64,000 nucleotides of DNA from JAEKNW01 sp963677815 (GTDB lineage Bacteria > Cloacimonadota > Cloacimonadia > Cloacimonadales > JAFGVF01). The position numbers and the translations under genes were made by a program. Each line of letters starts with the position of its first letter. The stretch's first letter is position 1. The notes beneath the pieces are model-generated. The model was given only the letters and a program-made list of their open reading frames with translations, was not told where the DNA came from and did no database searches. The stretch lies in assembly GCA_963677815.1 (NCBI GenBank), contig OY782499.1, positions 2,728,001 through 2,792,000 of the forward strand, given 5' to 3'. Of the stretch, positions 9,185-17,950 are shown piece after piece.

Positions 9185-9662
9185 AGTTTGTATAAAATCT
9201 ATCGTTCTCCTAGTTTTTTATTGTTTTTTCTCTCTAAATTTATCATGTGAAAAAGCAAAACATAATATTGACTTTCAACAAGAAGGTCAACTTTGGATTT
9301 TACCTTCTGAAATGCACGATTCTCTTTACCTTGAAATAGAGTTTGCTGAAACTGATAGCGAGATGATGCAAGGGTTAATGTATAGAGATTCAATGTCTGT
9401 AAATCAGGGCATGCTCTTCATTTATCCTTATGAGCAAGAAATGAACTTTTGGATGAAAAACACTATTATCCCTTTGGACTTAATTTTTATTGATAAAGAT
9501 GGGATAATTGTTGACCTAGCTGAAGAGACAATACCATTTTCAGAAGAAAACATCCATAGTTCTCTTCTAAGTAAATATGTTTTAGAAGTTAATGCTGGAT
9601 TTTGCCAGCAGAATTATATTATTATAGGAGACAGGGTCAAATGGAAAAGATTAGAAAAGTAA
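9171..9662 (+). CDS. DUF192 family exported protein
   Basis: ATG at 9171 is preferred over the in-frame TTG at 9159 because it gives a signal-peptide start and the usual operon overlap; the product is about 163 residues. The DUF192 signature is intact: QGLMYRDSMSVNQGMLFIY, NFWMKNTIIPLDLIFID, and a terminal KYVLEVNAG. The N-terminus is hydrophobic and ends in NLSCEK, so it may be a lipoprotein, although the lipobox is not canonical (Asn at -3). DUF192 proteins have no settled biochemical role. The gene overlaps the following deacetylase gene by 22 bases. Confidence 0.85.
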   Translation: MKSNKVCIKSIVLLVFYCFFSLNLSCEKAKHNIDFQQEGQLWILPSEMHDSLYLEIEFAETDSEMMQGLMYRDSMSVNQGMLFIYPYEQEMNFWMKNTIIPLDLIFIDKDGIIVDLAEETIPFSEENIHSSLLSKYVLEVNAGFCQQNYIIIGDRVKWKRLEK

Positions 9663-10561
9663 CATTCGTCTTAAGTATTATTTTAATAGTTTTCTTATCT
9701 GCATGTAATAATAAAAAGGCTGAAGAGAAGCAAAAGATTGACCCCATGCTTAAGAGCGGAACTGAGGAGGATACTCTGCTTGTTCAAGAAACTATTGATG
9801 ATTTAGAAGAAGAGGTTAATGAGAATTTTCCTAAACTAAGTGTTATTATTGATGATTTCGGTAACTATAATAATTTCATGTTAGATTCTTTATTAGTTAA
9901 GTTCGACCAATTACCTACTGAAGTTGCCTTTGCTATACTTCCTAATCTTCCCTATTCAGAATTTGTAATGGAATATTTCCAAAATACAGATAGAGAGTTA
10001 CTCTTACACACTCCAATGGAGCCTTTGAATGACAAAATAAATGCAGGTGACCTTGTGATCGAAAGCAAAGATGATGCTATTACTATTATTAATAAACTTA
10101 ATTCTATGTATGGACAGCTTAATAAAGTAGTTGGGTTAAATAATCATATGGGAAGTAGAGCAACTGCAGATAGTGAAGTTATGACAAGTGTACTTCAATG
10201 GTGTAAAGAAAATAACCTCTTTTTTGTAGATTCAGCGACTATTAACAATAGTCTAGCTTATGATTTAGCTCTTGAACTTGAGGTTCCGACAGCAAAAAGA
10301 AGTATGTTCCTTGATGTTCCTGATGCTTCTATTGAAACCGTTGATAAGTATTTATCAAAATTATCAAAATACTCTGAAGAAGGAAAGGATATCTTAGTAA
10401 TAACCCATGCCAGTACTTTACAAAGACAAACTTCTTTATATTATTTCCTAGAGCAAGCTTCTCAATTAGGTTACAAATTAGTCCCACTTTCTAAATTTCT
10501 CACTTATCCACCTAAAGATAAAAGCAAACTAATTAATCCAAGTAATAATAATCCGATTTAA
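9641..10561 (+). CDS. Divergent polysaccharide deacetylase-family lipoprotein (YibQ-like)
   Basis: ATG at 9641 with AGGAG upstream is chosen over the upstream TTG; the product is about 306 residues. A short hydrophobic stretch ends in a canonical lipobox (LSAC). After an acidic linker comes the divergent polysaccharide deacetylase domain: LSVIIDDFGN, LLLHTPMEP, GLNNHMGSRAT, FFVDS and ITHAS. These match the YibQ/DUF610 group of NodB-like folds, where metal ligands are only partly kept. Probably an envelope-anchored protein acting on or sensing a glycan; the substrate is unknown. Last gene of the three-gene operon. Confidence 0.85.
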   Translation: MEKIRKVTFVLSIILIVFLSACNNKKAEEKQKIDPMLKSGTEEDTLLVQETIDDLEEEVNENFPKLSVIIDDFGNYNNFMLDSLLVKFDQLPTEVAFAILPNLPYSEFVMEYFQNTDRELLLHTPMEPLNDKINAGDLVIESKDDAITIINKLNSMYGQLNKVVGLNNHMGSRATADSEVMTSVLQWCKENNLFFVDSATINNSLAYDLALELEVPTAKRSMFLDVPDASIETVDKYLSKLSKYSEEGKDILVITHASTLQRQTSLYYFLEQASQLGYKLVPLSKFLTYPPKDKSKLINPSNNNPI

Positions 10562-10567
10562 TCCAGA

Positions 10568-10756
10568 TTGTGCAGTAGAGCTTTAGTAATACTTCGCTAA
10601 AGCTACGTATCACAGGCGAAGAGTGCATATTCTTTTAGCAAAATCCCCATCTTTGAGGGGGACATAGGGGGTGATTCCTAAATAGCAATTAATCCCCTTC
10701 TTTGAGGGGGACATAGGGGGTGATTCCATAAAGTATTATATAATATATATTGGGAT
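10568..10756. repeat. Dispersed intergenic repeat, family 1, copy 1
   Basis: The sequence from GTGCAGTAG through GTGATTCC is almost identical to 60298-60440. It includes a hairpin CTTTAG...CTAAAG and a GC-rich block with runs of C and G (AATCCCC...GAGGGGGACATAGGGGG). In this copy the GC-rich block is present twice in tandem (about 10640-10678 and 10689-10727). Both copies end in a TATATAATATATATT-like tail. No ORF is present. It lies 3' of a plus-strand operon. Confidence 0.8.
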
Positions 10757-10860
10757 AAATCCTGAAAGTCCTTTTGAAGAGTATTTTATGGCTTTTCACA
10801 AATTTCTACTAAACTATATCTTAAGTCTTTTTTTGTCACACCCCATATTACTCTTCAGTC

Positions 10861-10916
10861 TTGATTATTAGTTACTCAATTATTCATTGGTAAGTATTTG
10901 AGTTACTAACAATCAA
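10861..10916 (-). repeat. Inverted-repeat element, family 2, copy A
   Basis: The left arm, TTGATTATTAGTTACTCAA, pairs with the right arm, whose complement is TTGATTGTTAGTAACTCAA (two mismatches). The loop read on the minus strand contains CCAATGAAT. It lies between two convergent genes. Related to copies at 25068, 34969, 45371 and 62462. Confidence 0.8.
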
Positions 10917-10969
10917 CCTATAGTAAGAGAAGCTAATTCATTAAATTCTAACTAATATATTATTGGGGA

Positions 10970-12181
10970 TTATAGTTTCTTATCTCTTTTGGAATACTCA
11001 TAAGCTAATCCTCCACCTGAAGTTTCTTTGTAGAGAGAAGGTAAATCATGACCAGTTCTCTTCATTACTCTTACTACTTCATCGAACTTTATGAAATGAG
11101 TACCATCTGAAAGCAGTGAATATATTGAAGCAGACATTGCTGATCTAGCAGCAAAAGCATTTCTTTCAATGCAAGGAATCTGCACTAAGCCACACACTGG
11201 ATCACATGTTAAACCAAGATTATGTTCTAAACCTATTTCAGCAGCATACTCAATTTGTCTAATTGAACCACCCATTAACTGAGTTGCAGCTGCAGCTGCC
11301 ATAGCACAAGCAGTTCCAATTTCACCCTGACAGCCAACTTCAGCTCCAGAAATTGAAGCATTATGTTTTACTAAATTACCGACTAAACCTGCACTAGCTA
11401 GGGCTTTTATGATTTCTTCCTCTCTAAGATTCATATCTTGTTGTAAGAAAAATAACATTCCTGGTAAAACTCCTGAAGAACCACATGTTGGTGAAGTTAC
11501 TACTTTATTAGCTGAGGCATTTTCTTCTGCCACGGCTAAAGCATAGGCATAAAGTAAGCCGGATTGTTTAAATTGCTTACCCATGATTTGAGCCTTTCTA
11601 TGATATTGATAGGCTTTTCTAGATACCCCTAATCCTCCAGGTAAAACACCTTCAGTAATCAAACCTTTTTCAACTGCTTTTTTCATTATATGCCAAACTT
11701 CTACTAAATATTCTGCTAAATCATTCCCTTCATTTTCAAAAACATATTCCCAAAATGATTTTCCTGATTTTTGACAATATTTTATGATATCTTCCATAGT
11801 ATTGTAAGGATAAAATGATTTGTACTTAACTTCATCTCCCTCATAAAGTAATGCCCCGCCTCCAATACTATATGCTATCTCTTCTTTGAGTAAAGTTTCT
11901 TGACTATCATAAGCTTGCATCTTCATTCCATTAGGATGTTTAGGTAAAAATTCACTGGCTAACCATACAATTTCACACTCAAGAGGTTTGATAACTGAGA
12001 TTATTGCTTTATCAGTTAAATGTCCCTTGCCAGTTGCAGCCAAACTTCCATAAAGAGTAACTACAATTTTATTAGCTTTTAGGTTTTCTTCCTTAAATCT
12101 TAATGCCGCGTTACTTGGCCCCATAGTATGACTGCTTGAAGGTCCGTAGCCTATCTTGAATAAATTTTTGAGTGAATCCAT
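10970..12181 (-). CDS. sdaA: L-serine dehydratase, iron-sulfur, single-chain
   Basis: 403 residues, the single-polypeptide form that joins the beta and alpha parts. The N-terminal GYGPSSSHTMGPSNAA is the SdaA beta-domain signature. The alpha part carries SPTCGSSGVLPG, HNASISGAEVGCQGEIG and LTCDPVCGLVQIPCIERNA, whose cysteines ligate the oxygen-labile [4Fe-4S] cluster. The enzyme converts L-serine to pyruvate and ammonia. It is monocistronic, with a repeat element 3' of it. The glycine decarboxylase genes 23 kb away are functionally related, but no shared regulation is visible. Confidence 0.93.
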   Translation of the reverse strand: MDSLKNLFKIGYGPSSSHTMGPSNAALRFKEENLKANKIVVTLYGSLAATGKGHLTDKAIISVIKPLECEIVWLASEFLPKHPNGMKMQAYDSQETLLKEEIAYSIGGGALLYEGDEVKYKSFYPYNTMEDIIKYCQKSGKSFWEYVFENEGNDLAEYLVEVWHIMKKAVEKGLITEGVLPGGLGVSRKAYQYHRKAQIMGKQFKQSGLLYAYALAVAEENASANKVVTSPTCGSSGVLPGMLFFLQQDMNLREEEIIKALASAGLVGNLVKHNASISGAEVGCQGEIGTACAMAAAAATQLMGGSIRQIEYAAEIGLEHNLGLTCDPVCGLVQIPCIERNAFAARSAMSASIYSLLSDGTHFIKFDEVVRVMKRTGHDLPSLYKETSGGGLAYEYSKRDKKL

Positions 12182-12259
12182 TTTGCCTACCTAACTTTTT
12201 TTAGTCATACTTTTGAAGTCAAAATTGCAGTCAATTAAAATATTTCTGAGCAAAGCACA

Positions 12260-12293
12260 AAAAAAAAAGAGCTAAGATAACTTAGCTCTTTTT
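12260..12293 (-). terminator. Terminator of secD-secF (could act on both strands)
   Basis: Hairpin AGAGCTAAG (12268-12276) with CTTAGCTCT (12281-12289), flanked by A-run and T-run, so a U-tract follows it on either strand. It lies 21 bases after the secF stop. Confidence 0.8.
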
Positions 12294-12313
12294 ATATATT
12301 TTAGAAACGAGTT

Positions 12314-13315
12314 CTAACTATTTTTCTTTAAGATTCTACTAAAGACGTGAGAATCATTATGTTTAGAGTGGAAGTAATCTAAAACAATTGGACTTGCAAC
12401 AAAGATTGAAGAATAAGTACCAATAAGAGTACCTAAAATAATTGCAAACGCAAAGTCTCTAATAACAATACCAGCAAAAACATAAAGTGAAACTGCAGCA
12501 ATCAATGTAGTTACTGATGTAATTATTGTTCTGCTAATTGTTCTGTTAATAGCAATGTTAAAGACACTGTCTAAATCCTGACCACTTTGTCTTTTTCTCA
12601 TATCTTCTCTAATTCTATCAAATACAACAATAGTATCATTGATTGAATAACCAACAATAGAAAGAATTGCTGCAATAATAGCTGCAGAAAGATCTAAACC
12701 TAAAATACTAAATACACCAAGAACAATGATCACATCATGGAATAGAGCAATAATTGCTGCAATACCAAAATTAAACTGGAATCTGATACCGATATAGATA
12801 ACCATTAAAACTAAAGCGATAATAACTGAGTTAAAAGCTTTACCTTTAAGTTCTTTACCTATTGAACCAGAAACAATTTCAATGTTTGTAGCTTGGTCAT
12901 CAATTTTATAGTTATTAATGTTTTTAGCGATAGCACTTAAGATATCTGACTGACCTAAACCTTCAGATGATCCTTCAATTTCTTCAGCTTCTCTAGTTTT
13001 AATTAAGAAAAGTGCTGAATTAACATTTTCTTGACCTTCTTCTACATTTCCTGCATCAGAAATCTTATAAGTAAGTTTTTGAATCACTGCATCTGTAATT
13101 CCTTCTTTCTCTAGAGCTGTTCTAACTTCATCAACACTTATCTGGTCTAAATCTTTACTAACAGGATCGATTTTTACCATGATTTGTTGACCACCAGTAA
13201 AATCAATAGACCAGTTTGGTCCAATGAAAATTAGAGATGCAATACTTACAAGGACTAATATGGTTGAAATAATATATGTTATCTTACGGTTTTTAATAAA
13301 GCTAAATTTTTCCAT
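12314..13315 (-). CDS. secF: Protein translocase subunit SecF
   Basis: 333 residues with six membrane segments and the first periplasmic loop between segments 1 and 2. SIDFTGGQ after the first segment, GKELKGKAFNS before the second, and VVFDRIREDMRK in the later loop are SecF hallmarks. It drives late steps of Sec export together with SecD using the proton/sodium gradient. It follows secD by 11 bases. Confidence 0.95.
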   Translation of the reverse strand: MEKFSFIKNRKITYIISTILVLVSIASLIFIGPNWSIDFTGGQQIMVKIDPVSKDLDQISVDEVRTALEKEGITDAVIQKLTYKISDAGNVEEGQENVNSALFLIKTREAEEIEGSSEGLGQSDILSAIAKNINNYKIDDQATNIEIVSGSIGKELKGKAFNSVIIALVLMVIYIGIRFQFNFGIAAIIALFHDVIIVLGVFSILGLDLSAAIIAAILSIVGYSINDTIVVFDRIREDMRKRQSGQDLDSVFNIAINRTISRTIITSVTTLIAAVSLYVFAGIVIRDFAFAIILGTLIGTYSSIFVASPIVLDYFHSKHNDSHVFSRILKKNS

Positions 13316-13326
13316 TTATTTCTCCC

Positions 13327-14889
13327 TTAGATACTAAGCTTATCTTTTTTCTTACCAACGATGAAAGTATTGAACATTGCTCTAACTAAAACAATAGCTG
13401 AGAACATTGAACCAACAATACCAATCATTAAAGTAACAGCAAAACCTCTAATTGCTCCACTACCAAAGCTATAAAGAACAACAGCTGCAATCAAGGTTGT
13501 GATATTAGCATCAGTGATAGTAATAATAGCTCTGTTAAATCCAGATTCAATTGCTGAGTTTACTGATTTACCAATTTTCAATTCTTCTTTAATTCTCTCA
13601 AAGATAAGAACATTAGCATCCACAGACATACCTATTGTAAGAATGATACCAGCTATACCAGGCATTGTTAAAGCAGCACCAAACATAGTTAGCATTCCTA
13701 AAATGAATAAGATATTGAAGAGTAAAGCAATATTTGCATAGAAACCTGCTGTTTTGTAATAAATAAGCATAAATACAAGAATAATTGCTAAACCAATGAT
13801 ACCCGCCATCTTGCCAGATTCAATACTATCTTTACCAAGTGAAGGACCAACTGTAGATTCTTGAGCAATCTTTAATGGAGCTTTTAATGAACCATTATTA
13901 AGAATATTTGTAAGGTCCTCAGCTTCTGTAACTGTGAATGAACCTGTAATAACAGCTCTACCACCAGGAATTCTTCCTGAAATATTTGGAGCTGAATATA
14001 CTATGTTATCTAAAACAATAGCAAGTTGTCTGCCAACATTATCACCAGTAACTTTTGCAAATAGGTCAGCACCTTCTCTATCAAATTCTAAGTTGATTTC
14101 AGGAGAAGAAGATGATCTTAACTGAGTTGATGAAGATTCAGCAAATCTCCATGATGCTTGTTTTAATACACTACCATCTAATTCAGGTTTTGAGTTAATA
14201 ATTACAAATGGAACACCACGTGTAAGTCTCATTTCTTCATCTGATTTCATTAAAGCAAGTTGTTGATTACCAGATAAAACTCTATTTTTAGCAAATAGTG
14301 AATCAGTAAATGGTCTCATAAAATCAACAAATTCACTGCGAATAAAGCCATTAGATACTATGTAAGTTGAGAATGGTTCTTTCGCTTGCTCTTCTGTTGG
14401 GTCAGGAATGTTTGCTGATTTAGAGATTTCTTTGATAGCAGACATATTATTCTTAGCAAAATATTTATCTATTTCACTAATAGCACGTCTGCTTCTAAAA
14501 TCGTTAGCCACGATTTTAAACTCTAAAAGAGCTGTTTGGCCTAAAAGTTTTTTAGCTCTTGCAGGGTCTTTAACTCCTGGTAATTGAACTATAATCTGTT
14601 TTGTTCCTTTCTTTTGGATAACTGGTTCTGTAAGACCAAATTTGTCCACACGGTTTCGAATAACTTCAATATTAGAATCTAAAGCTTTCTCAATATCAGA
14701 TGCTCCCTCTAATTCAGAAGTGTCAACTTCTAAAACAAAGTATGAGCCACCAGCCAAATCAAGCCCTAAGTTTAATTTCTTTTCGGCAAAATTTAACGGT
14801 GATTCATTATCGAACATCACATACACAAAATATGCAGTAGCAATTAAGAAAACTGCTATCAAGATTCTGTTAAATGTTGAATTTCTCAT
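13327..14889 (-). CDS. secD: Protein translocase subunit SecD
   Basis: About 520 residues. The inner ATG at 14889 has GAGGGAG six bases upstream and is preferred over an ATG at 14904 that overlaps this ribosome site. LNLGLDLAGGSYFVLEV follows the first membrane segment, then the P1 domain with RNRVDKFGLTEPVIQ, and the multi-spanning part with SVDANVLIFERIKEEL. Partner of SecF in the Sec export complex. Confidence 0.95.
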   Translation of the reverse strand: MRNSTFNRILIAVFLIATAYFVYVMFDNESPLNFAEKKLNLGLDLAGGSYFVLEVDTSELEGASDIEKALDSNIEVIRNRVDKFGLTEPVIQKKGTKQIIVQLPGVKDPARAKKLLGQTALLEFKIVANDFRSRRAISEIDKYFAKNNMSAIKEISKSANIPDPTEEQAKEPFSTYIVSNGFIRSEFVDFMRPFTDSLFAKNRVLSGNQQLALMKSDEEMRLTRGVPFVIINSKPELDGSVLKQASWRFAESSSTQLRSSSSPEINLEFDREGADLFAKVTGDNVGRQLAIVLDNIVYSAPNISGRIPGGRAVITGSFTVTEAEDLTNILNNGSLKAPLKIAQESTVGPSLGKDSIESGKMAGIIGLAIILVFMLIYYKTAGFYANIALLFNILFILGMLTMFGAALTMPGIAGIILTIGMSVDANVLIFERIKEELKIGKSVNSAIESGFNRAIITITDANITTLIAAVVLYSFGSGAIRGFAVTLMIGIVGSMFSAIVLVRAMFNTFIVGKKKDKLSI

Positions 14890-14955
14890 CGATAACTCCC
14901 TCATGTATTAATAAATTTTTATAATATCTATTCATTTTTATTTTTTTATCAGTGC

Positions 14956-14984
14956 AATATCTTATTCTTATCTTAATAAGTCAA
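14956..14984 (-). promoter_or_regulatory. Promoter of secD-secF
   Basis: Minus strand TTGACT (14979-14984) and GATATT (14956-14961) with a 17-base spacer, about 67 bases upstream of the chosen secD start. Confidence 0.55.
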
Positions 14985-15077
14985 GTATTTAATTAAATCA
15001 TCTTCTTTTTTATTTTAACTCTTATTAACTTGCTAAAGAAGGACAGACTCATTAGTCAAAAGTAAGTATTTGTTGAA

Positions 15078-15383
15078 TTAATCTTCTTTCTTATTTGTGA
15101 AGCCGATAGACTTATTATTCTCAGGTAAACCCTTGACAACTATTTCACCGTATTGTTTTTCATAGTTATCAATATTGTTTTTCAAAGAGTTTAGAAATTG
15201 TTTAGCATGTTGAGGTGTCTTGATTATTCTACTGAGTATCTTGGCATCCTGTAAACCTGGTAACATTCTACCAAAATCTATGATAAATTCAGACTGGTTA
15301 TGTGAGATAACCACTAGATTTGAATATACTCCTTCTCCCACCTTTTCATCTAATTTTAGGTTAATTTGCTTTTTGTTTTGCAT
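15078..15383 (-). CDS. DUF3467 domain-containing protein
   Basis: 101 residues from ATG at 15383, which has GAGGAGA upstream; the longer frame from 15407 starts inside the leader. The domain reads YSNLVVISHNQSEFIIDFG, then LSRIIKTPQHAKQFLNSL, the usual DUF3467 pattern. Such small proteins are widespread in FCB bacteria and have no known role. It has its own promoter and stands between secD and the aro operon. Confidence 0.85.
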   Translation of the reverse strand: MQNKKQINLKLDEKVGEGVYSNLVVISHNQSEFIIDFGRMLPGLQDAKILSRIIKTPQHAKQFLNSLKNNIDNYEKQYGEIVVKGLPENNKSIGFTNKKED

Positions 15384-15413
15384 TAGTTCTCCTCTCGAAA
15401 TATTCAATTTGTT

Positions 15414-15442
15414 AATTTTATAAGAAGATGAATACCTGTCAA
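15414..15442 (-). promoter_or_regulatory. Promoter of the DUF3467 gene
   Basis: Minus strand TTGACA (15437-15442) and AAAATT (15414-15419) with a 17-base spacer, ending 31 bases before the ATG. Confidence 0.5.
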
Positions 15443-15475
15443 TATTTTATTTATACTTTTTCAAAAAGCTTGTTA

Positions 15476-15730
15476 TTATTTTCTATTATTCTGAGCACTC
15501 TTACCTTCACTAAAAATAATTTTATAGATTTTTAATAGGTAATCGTAATTCAGACTTCTCTTCTTTGCAAGTTCTTTTAGTCTATCTAAGACTTCCTGTT
15601 CTCTGTTCAAATCCTCAACCTGCTTTTTATAAGCTTTTGATTCGATAGCTAAATCCATCCTAGCTTTCAATAATGAGACTATCTCTGCATCAATATCATC
15701 TATTTTATTACGAATTACATCGAGATTCAT
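15476..15730 (-). CDS. Chorismate mutase, AroQ class, stand-alone
   Basis: 84 residues, an all-helical AroQ-type mutase that converts chorismate to prephenate. RNKIDDIDAEIVSLLKARM carries the first active-site Arg and the conserved DxxD/E pattern; ESKAYKK contributes the Lys. It overlaps aroC by 23 bases and is the last gene of the shikimate operon. No prephenate dehydratase or dehydrogenase is fused or adjacent. Confidence 0.88.
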   Translation of the reverse strand: MNLDVIRNKIDDIDAEIVSLLKARMDLAIESKAYKKQVEDLNREQEVLDRLKELAKKRSLNYDYLLKIYKIIFSEGKSAQNNRK

Positions 15731-16715
15731 ACTCTCTCTCCTCAGATAATCTTAATAAATATAAGTCAGCTAACACAAGAGCTGTAACAGCTTCAATAAT
15801 AACAGGGACTCTCAGTCCGAAACAGACATCATGCCTTCCAGGAATTTGAAATTTCACTAGTTTATCTTCTTGGAAACTATAACTTTCCTGCTCTCTTCCA
15901 ATACTAGAAGTTGGTTTAACCTCAAGAGAGAACTCAAGGTTATTTCCGTTAGTAATTCCACCTACTATACCACCAGAATTATTAGTCATTGTCCTTCCTT
16001 GATTATCAATAATCACATCGTTGTATTGGCTTCCGAGACATGTAGATGCTTCTTTCTCAAGCCCAAAGCTTATAGATTTAACTCCAGGAATACTAAAAAT
16101 AGCATGAGCAAGAAGAGATTCTACTGAATTAAAGAATGGATCTCCCAATCCTAAAGGAAGATTACTAACCCTGCAATGGATTTCAGCCCCCAAGGAATCC
16201 TTACTTTCTATTGCTTTTTGCAGGATATCATCATAAGAAGTTTGACCTCCAACCTTATAAACTTTTGCTTCAATTTCTATATCTTTAATAATCTCTTTAG
16301 CAATAAAGCCAGCGACTACTAGACCCAAAGTTAATCTCCCTGAGAAATGACCGCCACCCTTTATTTCATTATGTCCAAAGAACTTGTTTCTTGCTACAAA
16401 ATCTGTATGATTTGGTCTAGGGATATCATGCATTTGTTGATAATTAGCAGACTTGACATTAGCATTCACAAAAGAAACCAATATTGGAGCCCCACTCGTA
16501 ATATTACCTATCATTCCAGATTTAAAATCAGGAATATCAGCTTCTTTTCTTGGACTTGTTCCCTTTAAACCAGGTCGTCTTCTTTGCAGAAATAGCTTAA
16601 GTTTTTCTTGGTCAATTTCTATTCCTGGAGGAACTCCATCAATAATAGCACCCACTTCTCTGCCATGGGATTCACCATAAATTTCTATTCTTAATATCTT
16701 TCCAAAACTGTTCAT
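15708..16715 (-). CDS. aroC: Chorismate synthase
   Basis: 335 residues. GESHGREVGAIIDGVPPG at the N-terminus, RRPGLKGTSPRKEAD, HNEIKGGGHFSGRLT and the C-terminal GRHDVCFGLRVPVI-type block identify the FMNH2-dependent enzyme that makes chorismate from EPSP. It overlaps aroA by 4 bases and chorismate mutase by 23, consistent with translational coupling. Confidence 0.95.
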   Translation of the reverse strand: MNSFGKILRIEIYGESHGREVGAIIDGVPPGIEIDQEKLKLFLQRRRPGLKGTSPRKEADIPDFKSGMIGNITSGAPILVSFVNANVKSANYQQMHDIPRPNHTDFVARNKFFGHNEIKGGGHFSGRLTLGLVVAGFIAKEIIKDIEIEAKVYKVGGQTSYDDILQKAIESKDSLGAEIHCRVSNLPLGLGDPFFNSVESLLAHAIFSIPGVKSISFGLEKEASTCLGSQYNDVIIDNQGRTMTNNSGGIVGGITNGNNLEFSLEVKPTSSIGREQESYSFQEDKLVKFQIPGRHDVCFGLRVPVIIEAVTALVLADLYLLRLSEEREYESRCNS

Positions 16716-17950
16716 AACTTAACTCCTAGTTTTTCTAAATCAGTGATAAAGGAGGGATAAGATTTATTAATACATTCATAATTATCTACTTGGATTTTTA
16801 AAGTATCGTGAGCATTTAAAATTAAGGCAGCCATAGCAATTCTATGATCATTATATGTTTTAACTTTTCCATTTGATATCTTACTAGGAAAAATAATTAG
16901 AGAACCTTCTTGATAATTATAATTTGCTTTCAAAGTTTCCAGCATATCTATAAGTGATTTCAATCTATTTGATTCTTTATTTATCAATCTAAAGCAGTTC
17001 ATCAGTCTTGAGGGAGAATTTGCAAACAAGGCTAAAGAGACTAAAACAGGAGCTAAATCTGGACAAGAGATTAAATCAAAGTTAAAACCTCTATAATCCG
17101 ATTTTTCTATCAGCAAAGTATTATCCTTTGCAAGATTATACTTACCTCCTATTTCATCAAGTAAATCAAGAATTACCCTATCTGGAGAAACTTGAGAATC
17201 TATAATATTGGTAATTTTTACTCCACCTCTAAATAGTCCAAGAACTATTAGATAACTTAATGAAGACCAATCAGATTCTATAAGTAATTCTTGAAAATCA
17301 TACTTTTGATTTCCAGGTATAATAAATGTATTTGTGGCTTTAGAAATAACCTTTATTTGGCAGCGCTTTAGATAATCTAAAGTAAGGAGAATATATTGTT
17401 GACTGACTATCTCCTGAATACTTATTGTTGAATCTTGTTCCAGAAGAGGAAGGATAAATAACAAGCCAGATAGAAATTGTGAAGATATCTTTTCATTAAT
17501 AATAAATTCTCCAGCTTCTACTCTACCCTTTATTCTAGTAGGCAAGCATGAAGAGTTTGCTTGTAATCCAACTTTCTCACAAAAACCTCTTATAGCTAAA
17601 TCTCTATTTAAAATAGTGCCTTGCCCTTTTATGACAATTTCGTCAGTGAATAAACTAGCTAAGCTGACTAGGCTCCTAGCTAAAAAGCCTGATTCTCCAA
17701 CCATGATTTCTCTTACATTAGGAGAATCTATAAGCCCTGTGTTTTCAATTATAAGATTATTTCCAGTGGTTTTATATGATACATTCTTTAAATCTTTTAG
17801 TACTTTTAATCCTGCTTGAACATCATCACATAAAGATATATTTTTTAGAGTAATTAGTTTATTTTCACTATTTAACAAACAACAAAGAAGTGCTCTTAAA
17901 GAAGAGCTTTTCGATGATGGAGCAATAGTAGTTTTTATAGAATTATTCAT
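16712..17950 (-). CDS. aroA: 3-phosphoshikimate 1-carboxyvinyltransferase (EPSP synthase), divergent
   Basis: 412 residues. SSKSSSLRALL holds the phosphate-binding Lys14/Ser/Arg; SSQFLSGLLFILPL, PDLAPVLVSLALFA, NKESNRLKSL and YNDHRIAMAALIL are further family blocks. The active-site loop equivalent to E. coli 94-101 reads ESGFLARS: Gly and Arg are kept, but the positions of Thr97 and Pro101 are Phe89 and Ser93. The enzyme adds enolpyruvate to shikimate 3-phosphate. Start overlaps aroB by 8 bases. Confidence 0.9.
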   Translation of the reverse strand: MNNSIKTTIAPSSKSSSLRALLCCLLNSENKLITLKNISLCDDVQAGLKVLKDLKNVSYKTTGNNLIIENTGLIDSPNVREIMVGESGFLARSLVSLASLFTDEIVIKGQGTILNRDLAIRGFCEKVGLQANSSCLPTRIKGRVEAGEFIINEKISSQFLSGLLFILPLLEQDSTISIQEIVSQQYILLTLDYLKRCQIKVISKATNTFIIPGNQKYDFQELLIESDWSSLSYLIVLGLFRGGVKITNIIDSQVSPDRVILDLLDEIGGKYNLAKDNTLLIEKSDYRGFNFDLISCPDLAPVLVSLALFANSPSRLMNCFRLINKESNRLKSLIDMLETLKANYNYQEGSLIIFPSKISNGKVKTYNDHRIAMAALILNAHDTLKIQVDNYECINKSYPSFITDLEKLGVKL

